Assembly (NCBI RefSeq): GCF_002086815.1
Contig: NZ_MVID01000007.1
Span: forward strand, 1 to 64,000
Length of the DNA stretch: 64,000 bases
Origin: Mycolicibacterium parafortuitum
GTDB taxonomy: Bacteria > Actinomycetota > Actinomycetes > Mycobacteriales > Mycobacteriaceae
Direction: 5' to 3'
The position numbers and the translations under genes are program-made. The notes beneath the pieces were generated by a model that saw only the letters and a list, made by a program, of their open reading frames with translations, was not told where the DNA came from and made no database searches. Positions 20,601 to 32,600 of the stretch are shown here, in pieces (position 1 is the first letter of the stretch; each line of letters opens with the position of its first letter).

Positions 20601-23600
20601 CGCGGTACGGCGTGGTCACCGAACTGCCCCTGACGATCAACGGCAAGCTCGACGTGGCCAGGCTGCCCGAACCCGTTGCCGTGACCACCGGTACCGCGCG
20701 AGCACCACGCACCGAACGCGAGGCGCTGCTGCTCGGCATCGTGTCGTCCGTCCTCGGCATCGACGACATCGGCGTGGATGACGACTTCTTCACCCTCGGC
20801 GGCGACAGCATCTCGTCGATCGCGGTGTGCGGGCGGGCCCGCAAGGCCGGTCTGCGCATCACCCCCCGCGAGGTGTTCCGGAGGAGGACTGTCGCCGCTG
20901 TCGCGGCATTCGCCGACACGGCGGCACCGGAGTCCGTGTCCGCGCCCGACTCGGGAGTCGGGCCGATCGCCGGCACCCCGATGCTGGCCGAGACGATGGC
21001 GGCCGCGACACCCTTGTCGAACTTCTACCAGTCGATGGTGTTGAGCACCCCGGCGGAGCTGACCGAAACCCAGCTCAGCGACCTGCTGGCCGCGCTACTG
21101 GACGCACACCCGATGCTGCGGGCGAGAACGCAGGACCGCGACGGCGGATGGACGCTGACAGTGCCGGCCGCGACCACCCCTGCGGCCCAGGTGCTGACCC
21201 GCATCGCGGGCACACTGACCGAGACGACCCTCCAGCGGGCCACCGAGGCCTCCGCCGCGGAACTCGACCCGGCCGACGGTGTCATGGTGCGGGCCGTGTG
21301 GTACGACTCCCCCGGCGCCGCAGGACAATTGCTGCTGGTGATCCACCACCTGGTCGTCGACGGCGTGTCCTGGCGCATCCTGATCCAGGATCTGGCGCGA
21401 GCGTGGCAACGCATGACCGCAGGCGACCCCGCACACGTCGACCAGGTCCCGACCTCGTTCCGCACCTGGGCGGAAGCACTGACGAGCACCGATCGGTTCG
21501 CCACCGAAACGCAGTACTGGAACGACGTGTTGGCGACGCCCGACCCAGCTCTCGGTGTCCGCGCGGCAGATCCCGGTCGGGACACCGCCGCGACAGTCCG
21601 CGAACACACCTTCTCGCTGCCCGCCGCGGTGGGCACCGCATTGTTGTCCTCGGTTCCCGCATCCTTCCACGGCGGCGTCAACGACGTGCTGCTGTCGACA
21701 TTCGCACTGGCACTGCACAAGTGGCGTGCCGACCGCGGCCGCGGCGAGGGCAGCGCAGCGCTGCTGAACCTCGAAGGCCACGGCCGCGAGGCCGACCTGG
21801 TGCCCGGCCACCTCGATCTGAGTCGCACGGTGGGATGGTTCACCGCGATCTACCCGGTCCGCGTGGACCCGGGGGTGCTGTCGTGGGACGAGGTGCTGGG
21901 CGCGGGGCCTGGACTGGCCCGCGCAGTGAAGGCGGTCAAGGAACAGCTGCGCGCGGTTCCCCACCGCGGCCTGGGTTACGGTGTGCTGCGCCACCTCGAC
22001 GGTTCCGCACCGGTGCGGGGCCGCGCCCCGCAGATCCTGTTCAACTATCTGGGCCGCTTCTCCGGACGCACCGGGCGTGGCTGGGAGGCGGCATCCGGGC
22101 TCGGCACCCTGCGCGAAGGGGTCGCCCCCGCCAATCCCGCAGGCACGCTGGAGATCAACGCACTGGCCGAGGACGGCCCCGACGGCACCGTGCTGACCGC
22201 GACACTGTCCTGGCCCCAGGGGCTGTTCCCCGGCTCCGAGATCGACGAACTCGCCACGCTGTGGCGTGACGCGCTCGACGCGCTGACCCGGTGCTCGGCG
22301 CTGCCGGGTCACACCCCGTCCGACTTCGCCCTGGTTCGGCTCTCGCAGAACGACATCGACACGCTCGCACAGGACGGCCCCGTCGAGGACGTGCTGCCGC
22401 TGATGCCGCTGCAGCAGGGCATGTACTTCCACAGCGTGTACGGCGAAGGCGTCGACACCTACCGGGTCCAGCAGATCGCCGGGCTCAGCGGCCCGCTCGA
22501 CCCGGCCGCGCTGGGCCGCAGCATCGATGCCGTCGTGCAGCGGCACCAGGCGCTGCGCGCGGGCTTCCGGGAGCTCGAGGACGGCACGCTGGCCCAGGTC
22601 ATCCGGGCACAGGTGGATGTCGAGTTCGCGGTCGCACACGGTGCGCTCGATGAGGTTGCCGGTGAACAACTCTCACGGCCATTCGACCTCGCCGACGCAC
22701 CGCTGGTGCGATACACGCTGGTGTCGCTCAGCACCACCGAGCACCGGCTGATCCAGACGATGCACCACATCGTCGCCGACGGGTGGTCCTACCCGCTGAT
22801 CTTCGGCGACATCATCAAGCACTACAACGTCATGCACCACAACGTCCGCGAGAGCACGAGCACCGCACTTCCCCCCGCCGCCGTCACACTGCGCGACCAC
22901 ATCGAATCGACACTCGGCGGCAATCGCGAATCGGCGCGGCGCGCCTGGGCGGACGCCCTCGACGGTGTCGAGCCGACACTGTTGTACGGCAACGGTGTTC
23001 GAGGCGCCGCCAAGCACCGCAGTCACGTGCGACGGCTGCCCGCCGGCCTGACCGCTGAGCTTGCCCGAAGAGCACGCGAATGCGGTATCACCATGTCCAC
23101 CGCGCTGCACGGCGCGTGGGCACTGGTCCTTGGCCGGCTGCTCAACCGCACGACCGTGGTCTTCGGCTCGACGGTGTCCGGCCGCGGCGGCGACCTCGCC
23201 GGGGTGCAATCCCTGGTCGGTCTGCTTATCAATACCATCCCGGTGCCGGTGTCGTGGACACCGCGTTCGTCGGTCGGTGCCGTTTTCGCCGAGCTGCAGG
23301 ACCAGCAGGGCGCTCTGCTCGATGCCCAGCAGGTCGGGCTGACCGAGCTCTCCCGGCTGGCCGGGGTGCGGGAGTTCTTCGACACCCTGGTGGTGGTCGA
23401 GAACTTCCCCGCGACCGCGACCACGGAGGACACCGACGCGCTGTCGTTCCACGGTTTCACCGGCACCGACGCCCCACACTATCCGCTGTCTGTTGTCGCC
23501 TATCTCGACGAGCGGCTCGTCGTCGAGATCAAATACGACGCCGGCGTGCTCGGCGACGACGACGCCGCCAGGTACGCCGAGAGGATCGAGCACGTCCTGC

Positions 23601-26600
23601 GCACGTTCGCCGAGAACCCCGAGGTGCCGACGGGTTCGGTGGACATCCGTACCGCTGCCGAGCGGGCCTTCGCGCCGGGCGGCGTCTGGTCCGGCCCCGA
23701 CGTCACCTTGGGTGAGGCGTTCTCCGCCGCGGTGCGCCGCAACCCCGCCGCAGTCGCGGTCACCGCGGGTTCTTCGTCGCTGACCTACGCCGAACTCGAC
23801 GACCGCTCCGCCGCCCTGGCACATGCGCTTGCCGCAGCCGGAGTGCGATCCGAGTCCCGGGTAGCGGTGGCGCTGCCCCGGTCGGTCGACCTGATCGTCG
23901 GCCTGCTCGCGGTCGTCAGGGCCGGCGGTACCTACGTGCCGCTCGACCTCGACTCCCCCGCGGCGCGGCTGCGGCACATCGTGGCCGACAGCGCCCCGGT
24001 GTGCGTGCTGACCGACCACCCTGACCGAGTTCGCGATGTCGCGGCGTCCGTGCTGCTGATAGGTGAAGCGGCACAGGCTGATTCAACAGGTCGCGGGCTG
24101 CCCGCGGTCGATCCCGACCAGGCCGCCTACGTGATCTACACGTCCGGCTCGACCGGTGCGCCCAAGGGGGTCGCGGTCAGCCACCGCAACGTGGCGGCGC
24201 TGTTCGCCGGCACCGCGGAGGTCTTCGAATTCGGCCCCGGCGACGTGTGGACGATGTTCCATTCCGCCGCGTTCGACTTCTCGGTGTGGGAGCTGTGGGG
24301 CGCGCTGCTGCACGGCGGCCGGCTCGTGGTCGTCGACGCGGCCGACGCGCGGGATCCGGAACGCTTCGCGCGGCTGCTGGAATCCGAACGGGTCACGGTG
24401 CTCAACCAGACGCCGTCGGCGTTCTACCCGTTGGTCGACGCCGACCGCCGACTGCAGCCCGCGCTGTGCCTGCGCTACGTCGTCTTCGGCGGCGAGGCAC
24501 TCGACCCCGGCCGGCTCACGGACTGGTTCGACCGGTATGGCGACACACCGGATTCGCCGCGCCTGGTCAACATGTACGGCATCACCGAAACGTGTGTGCA
24601 TGTCTCGCATCGGGCGCTGTCGCGCAAAGACGCCGAAGGCGCCCGGGGCAGTGCGGTCGGCGGACCCCTCCCGGGTTTGCGGATCCATCTGCTCGATGAG
24701 CGACTGCAGCCGGTACCGGCGGGGGTTGTCGGCGAGATGTACATCGCCGGTGGGCAACTCGCTCGTGGCTACCTCGGGCGAGCCGGCCTGACGGCGTCGC
24801 GGTTCGTCGCGAACCCGTTCGACGGTGCCGGCGAACGGCTCTACCGCAGCGGCGACACCGCGATGTGGACTGCCGACGGCGACCTCGTCTACGTCGGCCG
24901 CTCCGACCAGCAGGTCAAGGTGCGCGGGTATCGCATCGAACTCGGCGAGGTGGAATCCGCACTCGCCGCGCTCAACGGCATCAGCAATGCCGCCGCTGCC
25001 GCGCGCAGCGACGACACCGGCCGTACCAGGCTGATCGGGTACCTGGTGACCGACACCTCGTTCGACGTGGCGCAGGTCCGCGCGCGGCTGGCCGAACGGC
25101 TGCCGGACTACATGGTGCCGTCGGCGTTCGTCGCACTGGACGCGCTCCCGCTGACGGTCAACGGCAAGCTCGACCGCGACCGGCTCCCCGATCCGGCAGA
25201 TGTCGTCACCGCAGAGGACGGTGCACCGCCCGCCGCGACAGGCGTCGCCGCCGAGATCGCGGCGCTGTGCACCGAGATCCTGCGGGTTCCGGTCGGTGTC
25301 GACGACGATTTCTTCACGCTGGGCGGCGACAGCATCGTCGCGATCCAGCTGGTGAACAGGGCACGGCGAGCCGGGCACCGGATCACCCCGCAGCAGGTCT
25401 TCGTGGCCAGGACACCGGCGGCGCTCGCCGCTGTCGCGTCCGCCGGTCAGGACCGCCCCGTTCAGGAGGTCCGCGATCCCGGTGCCGAACCCGGCGAGGT
25501 TCCGCCGACCCCGATCGTGGCCCGGCTCGCCGAACTCGGCGGCACGATCCGCCGGTTCAACCAGGCGGAGCTGGTGTTGACCCCGGCAGGTCTGAGACCC
25601 GAGCACCTCGACGCCGCGATCACCGCCGTGGTGCACCGCCACGATGCGCTGCGGCTCCGATTGGTGCGCCCGGTCCCGAGCCTGTGGACGCTGGAGACCG
25701 TGGCGGAACAACCGGCGTCGGTGTTGCGGGTGGACGCCGCGGATCTCGGCGACGACGAGCTGGCCGAGACGATCGCCGTGGCGTCTGACGCGGCCGCCGA
25801 CCGGCTCGACCCGGAGACCGGACAAGTCCTGCAGGCCGTGTGGTTCGATCGCGGAGACACCGCGCGCGGCCGGCTGCTGCTGGTCGTGCATCACCTCGCT
25901 GTCGACGCGGTGTCCTGGCGCATCCTGCTCGACGACCTCGCCGAGGCCTGTGAGCAGGCCGCCGCCGGGACGGCCCGTGCACTGCCCGCGGTGCCGACGT
26001 CCTACCGCACATATGCGCGTGCCGTCACCGAGAACGCCCAACAGGCTGCTCGGCTCGCCGAATTCGAGCATTGGACGGCAACTCTGGCCCCGGGCGCCGA
26101 ACTCGATCCGTCCCGTGCCGCGATCGGACTGACCGTGGGGGAGACACGCGACCACGAGATCGCCCTCGACGTCGACGAGACCGCTCCGTTGCTGACCACC
26201 GTCCCTGCGATGGCCAACGCCGATGTCACCGAGACCCTGATCGCCGCACTGCATCTCGCGGTCGGGCGCTGGCGGGCGGGACACGGGGTCGATCCCGCCT
26301 CACCGCTGGTACTCGACCTCGAGCGGCACGGCCGAGCCCGCTGGGGAGAAGACCTCGATCTGTCGCGCACGGTGGGCTGGTTCACCGCCATCGCGCCGGT
26401 ACGGCTCGATCTGAGCGCTGCGCCCGGTGATCTCGTCGGCACGCTGGCCGAGGTCAAGGAGACGCTGCGCGCGGTACCCGACGGCGGCGTCGGGTACGGG
26501 CAGCTGCGCTACTGCAATCCGCGCACGGCCTCGGCGCTGGGCAGGCTGCCCGCGCCGCAGCTGCTGTTCAACTACCTCGGCCGGTGGAGTTCCGGCGCTG

Positions 26601-29600
26601 AAGCCGACTGGCACAGCGCCCCAGAGGAACGCGCGCTTCGGACCGCACCGGATCCGGACCTCGGCACGCCGTATCTGCTCGAGATCAACGCGCACTGCGA
26701 CGACACCGCGGACGGCCCGCGGCTGCGTGCGGTGCTCACCTACGCAGACGAGGGAATGACCGACGACTCCGTCGCGAACCTCGCCGGGCACTGGACCGCC
26801 GTGTTGCGTGAGTTCGGCGAGCTCGCAGCAGAATCCGCCACCACTGTGCTGACCCCGTCGGACGCACCGCTGGTGAGGCTGACCCAGCGGCAGATCGATA
26901 CCGTCGTGGCCGGTGTCCCCGCGCGCGTCGAGACGATCTGGCCGCTGTCCCCACTGCAGCAGGGGGTCTACTTCCAGGCGCGGTACTCCCCCGCCGCGGT
27001 CTACATCGTCCAGAACGTGTTCGACTTCGCCGAACCGATCGACACCGAGGCGCTACGGGCCGCGTACTCCGCGGTGATGCAGCGCAATCCGGTGCTGCGG
27101 TCCGCATTCTGGGCCGACGGCGTCCCGGCGCCGGTCGCGGCGATCGCCCTCGACCCGGTGTGCGACCCCGAGATCGTGGACCTGACCGGCGTTTCCGCAT
27201 CTGCTATCGAGGAGCAGTTGGCCCGCGTCACCGCCGAGGAGCGGCTGCGCACCTTCGACCTGGCGACCCCACCGCTGGCCCGGTTCACCGTGGTACGCAC
27301 CGGCACCGGAGCCGAACGCCTGATCTTCAGTTACCACTTCCTGCTGCTGGACGGCTGGTCCCGCGAGCAACTGCTGCGCGAACTGTTCGCCTACTACGCG
27401 GCAGTCCGATCCGGCGAGACGGCCGACCTGCCCGCTCCGCGCGCCGCGTTCACCGACTACCTGCGCTGGCTTTCGGGTCGGGACACCGAGAGCTCCGCGC
27501 GGCGGTGGGCCGATACCTTGTCCGGGCTGGTGGCACCGACGCTGCTGGTGCCGGCAGCGGTCGGCACCGAGCCGACGCTGGCGATGCGGCGCGAGTTCGT
27601 GCTCTCCGAGACCGACACCGCCGCACTGGGCCGCACCGCACGGTCGGCCGGGGTCACCCTCAACGCGCTGATGAGCACCGCGCTGGCACTCGTCCTCGGC
27701 TACGAAACGGGCAGTGACGACGTCGTATTCGGTTCGACGGTGGCAGGCCGGCCCACCGAGATCGACGGTATCGACGAGGTGATCGGCCTGTTCCTGAACA
27801 CCGTGCCGACCCGGGTGCGGCTACACGCCGGCCGGCCCGCCGTCGATGCGATGCGGGCGGTCCAGAACGACCGTCTCGACCTGATGGACCATGAGTACCT
27901 GGGTCTCGGAGACATCCAACGAGCCGCGGCAGCTGCGGGCAGCGATGCGCTGACCAGCTCCGGTCCACTGTTCGACAGCCTGTATGTGCTGCAGAATTTC
28001 CTGGACGACGACACGTTCACCGACCTGGAATCCGAGCACGGCATCGTCGGCCACGATTCGGTCGACGCGTCACACTATCCGCTGACCTGGGTGGCATCCC
28101 CGGGTAAACGGTTGTGGGTCAAGCTCGAGTACCGCCCCGACGTGGTCGACCGCGACCGCGCCGAACGGCTACTCCACCGGCTGCGCCAAGTGCTGCTGCA
28201 CCTGGCTGCCGGCGGGGGCAGCGAACCCCTCGGCGCCACGCCGCTGGCGCTGGACCGCGAAAGGACCGCAGCGCAGGCCCGTACCGACGCGACCCGGCAC
28301 CCGCTGCCGCAGGCCGCGGTGACCGATCTGCTCGCCGGACGCGCCGAGCGCTCCCCCGGACTCACCGCCCTGGTATGCGGTACCGAGCACGTCGACTACC
28401 GCGAACTGCAAACCCGGATCAACCGGCTCGCCTGGATGCTGCGTCACCGCGGCATCGGTACCGGGCACACCGTGGCGCTGGCCATCCCCCGCTCGATCGA
28501 CACCGTGGTCGCGCTTTTCGCGGTGCTGCGAGCCGGTGCGGCGTATCTACCGCTGGAGCTGGACTACCCGGACGAGCGGCTTGCCGTGACGCTCGACGAC
28601 GCCCGACCGGCCGCCGTGCTGACGACCACGGCCGTCGCGGCACGGATCCGACCGCTGACCCCGCGGCACTGCTCGGTGATCGCGCTCGACGCCGTCGAGA
28701 CCGTCGCCGAATACGGTGCGGCACGGCCGGATTGGGACGGATTCCGTCCCGCCCCCGGCGATCCGGCCTACGTGATCTACACCTCCGGCTCCACCGGGCG
28801 ACCGAAGGGTGTCGTGACACCGCACCGCGGCCTGACCAACATGCACCTGAACCATTTCGACGCGATCTTCGCCCCGGCGATCGACAAGGCCGGTGGCCGG
28901 CGGCTGCGGATCGCGCACACCGTGTCGTTCTCGTTCGACATGTCGTGGGAGGAGCTGCTCTGGCTGGTCGAAGGCCACGAGGTGCACATCTGCGATGAGA
29001 ACCTCCGCCGCGACGCCTCCGCACTCGTCACCTACTGCCATGACCGCCGGATCGATGTCGTCAACGTCACCCCGACCTACGCCGGTGTGCTGTTCGAGCA
29101 GGGATTGCTCGACCCGGACGCGCATCCGCCGGTGCTGGTGCTGCTCGGCGGCGAGGCGGTGTCGAACGCGGTGTGGTCAAGGCTTCGGGACAGCGAGACC
29201 AGCTACGGCTACAACCTCTACGGGCCGACCGAGTACACCATCAACACGCTCGGGTGCGGCACCGATGACAGCGTCACACCTACAGTGGGGCAACCCATCT
29301 GGAACACCGCCGCCCATATTCTCGACCCCTGGCTGCGTCCCGTCCCGGACGGCACCCCCGGCGAGCTGTACGTCGCGGGCGCCGGTCTGGCCCATGGATA
29401 TCTGCGCAGCCCGGATCTGACGGCGGCCCGATTCGTCGCCAACCCGTTCCACGATCCGTCCACCGGCTTCGACTCGCGCATGTACCGCACCGGGGACATC
29501 GTGGCGCGCCGCGCCGACGGCAATCTGGAGTTCCTCGGCCGCTCTGACGACCAGGTCAAGATCCGCGGATACCGCGTGGAGTTGGGGGACATCGAAACAG

Positions 29601-32600
29601 CGCTGGGCGCCCATCCGTTCGTCGCGCAGGCTGCGGTCATCGCGCGGCCCGACCCGCACGTCGCCGGTGGCCGGCGTCTGGTCGGCTTCGTGGTTCCGGC
29701 GCTGCCTGAGCACGAAACCGTGGTCGACGAACTCCGCGCCCATCTGAAGGCCGTCCTCCCCGCCTTTATGGTGCCCTCGGCGATCACAGTCCTCGATCGC
29801 CTGCCGTTGACCGACAACGGCAAGCTCGACGTCAGGGCGCTGCCCGAGGTGACCGCCGACGACCTCGGCGACTGTGGGCGCGCACCCCACACGGACACCG
29901 AACACGCGCTGTGCGCTCTGTTCTCCGAGATCCTCGCCGTCGAGGTCACCGGGGTCGGCGCGGATTTCTTTGCCCTCGGCGGGCATTCGCTGTCGAGCAT
30001 CAAGCTGATCAACGGTGTCAGGGCGACGCTGGGCACCGAGCTGTCGCTACGCGACGTGTTCGACAACTCGACGGTGGCCCAACTCGCGGACCTCCTCGAC
30101 GCCGGGACCGACAGCGTCACCGCCTCACCCGCCCGCCTCGCGTTGACCGCGCGACCGCGGCCGGCCACGGTACCGGTATCCCCGGCACAGGAGCGCATGC
30201 TGATCCTCGACCGTCTCGGCGGCCCCGGTACCGCGTACAACTATCCGCTGGTGTTCACCACGGCGGACGAGCTGGATGTGGCCGCGCTGTCGGAGGCACT
30301 CGGCGATGTGGTGTCCCGGCACGAAGCGCTGCGCACCGTGTTCGGCATGCACCGCGGCGGGTTCACCCAACAGGTCCTGCACGAGGACACCCCGGTGCCG
30401 CTGGACGTAGTCGATTGCGTATCCGCCGAGGTGGATGCCCGCGTCGACCGCGCTGTGCGGCACCGCTTCGATCTGTCGTCGCAGATTCCGTTGCGGGCGA
30501 GAGTTTTCCGTCATGACCGCGGGCACACCGTGGCGCTGCTGCTGCACCACATCGCGACCGACGAGTGGTCGGATGGGCCGTTCCTGCGTGACCTCGAGCG
30601 CGCCTATGCGGCACGTGAGCGCGGCGCCGCCCCGGCGTTCGATGCGCTGCCCGTCCAGTACGCCGACTATGCGCTGTGGCAGCGCGAGCGGCTCACCGAT
30701 ACCAGGCGGCAGCGGCTCGACTTCTGGCACCGAGCCATGGCCGATGCGCCCGACGAGATGTTCCTTCCGACCGACCGGCCGCGGCCGTCCGTACCGTCCG
30801 GTGTCGGCGGTGTCGTGCAGCACCGGCTGACGCCCGAGACCGCGGAGGCCCTGCGCGGGCTGGCCCGGGACGGCCAGGCAAGCATGCTGATGGTGCTGCA
30901 CGCGGCCGCGGCGGTGCTGTTGCACCGATTGGGTGCGGGCCCGGACATCGTCGTCGGGACGCCGGTGGCCGGGCGTGACGAGGCGGTGCTCGCCGACGTG
31001 GTCGGATTGTTCGTCAACACAGTGGCGCTGCGCGTGGACGCGTCGGGCAACCCCGGCTTCGCCGATCTGCTCGCCCGCGTCCGCGACGCCGACCTGGCCG
31101 CGTTTTCTCACGCGGATCTGCCGTTCGACCATGTCGTGGATGCCCTGAACCCGCCGCGACGTCCCGGCCGCAATCCGTTGTTCAACGTGTTCGTCGGATA
31201 CCACCGACGCGACGGCGATGACGGATCTCTGTTCGGCCACGCCGTCGAGTGGCACGAACCGACCACGCGCACGGCGATGTTCGACCTCGGCTTCACCCTC
31301 ACAGACGGCGGTGACGGTGCGGCACTGACTTTGACGACCGAGTACAGCGGCGATCTGTTCGACGTGTCCTCGGTGCGCACGCTCACCGGGAGGCTCGCCG
31401 CCGTGCTCGACGCGGCCGCCGCGGACGCGACGGTTCGGGTCGGCGACGTCCCGGTGCTCACCGGCACCGAACGCGATTCGGTTGTCGGCGAACGCAACCG
31501 AACCGATCACACGGTCGGTCCGGATACGCTGGGCGTCCTCGTGTCGGCGCAGGCGCGACGGACCCCGAATGCCGAAGCGGTGCGGTTCGGTGACGACCGC
31601 CTGACCTACGCCGCGCTGGACGGTTGGTCCGACCGGCTGGCGACGCGGCTCTGCGACCAGGGTTGCGGGGCGGGTTCTGTCGTCGGCGTGAGCCTGCCAC
31701 GCTCGGTCGAGCTCGTGGTGGCTCTGGTCGCGGCCGCCAAGGCGGGTGCGGCCTTCCTGCCTCTCGACCCGGAGTACCCGCCCGACCGGCTGCGGTACAT
31801 GATCACCGATGCCGCCCTCAGCGTCGTCCTCGATGACGCGGACGCCATCCGGGCGGCCCGGTCCGGTGAGCGCCACGCGCTGCCCGCGGTCGATCCGGCG
31901 GCGTGGGCGTACGTGCTGTACACCTCCGGCTCGACCGGCACTCCGAAGGGCGTCGCCGTGCCGCATGCCGGCATCGTGAACCGGATCGCATGGCTGCAGC
32001 ACGCGTACCCGCTGCACAGCGCCGACCGGATGCTGGTGAAGACACCGATCAGTTTCGACACCTCGGTGTGGGAACTGTTCTGGCCGCTCAGTGTCGGGGC
32101 CGCACTGGTGGTCGCCGACCCCGGCGGGCACCGCGACCCGCGGTATCTGACCCGGACGATCCGGGAGCACGCGGTGACGGCGGTCGACTTCGTACCGTCG
32201 ATGCTGGAGTTGTTCCTCGACGATCCGCACGCGAGTACCTGCACGTCGCTGACCCGCGTCACCGTCGGCGGTGAGGCGCTCACCGACGAGATCGCCGGAC
32301 GGTTCGCCCGCACCTTCCCCGGGGTCCCGCTGCACAACCTCTACGGACCCACCGAAGCCTCGGTCGATGTGCTCGGCTGGACGGCCGACGGCGGCGCGGT
32401 GTCGCTGGGCACACCGGGTTGGAACGTACGTGCCTACGTACTCGACGAGTACCTTCAGCCCGTCCCGGACGGTGTCCCGGGCGAGCTGCATCTGGCCGGT
32501 ATCCAGCTCGCCGACGGCTATCTGGGCCGGTTCGGGCTGACCGCACAACGATTCGTCGCCGACCCGTTCGGCGCCGGCACCCGGATGTATCGCACCGGTG

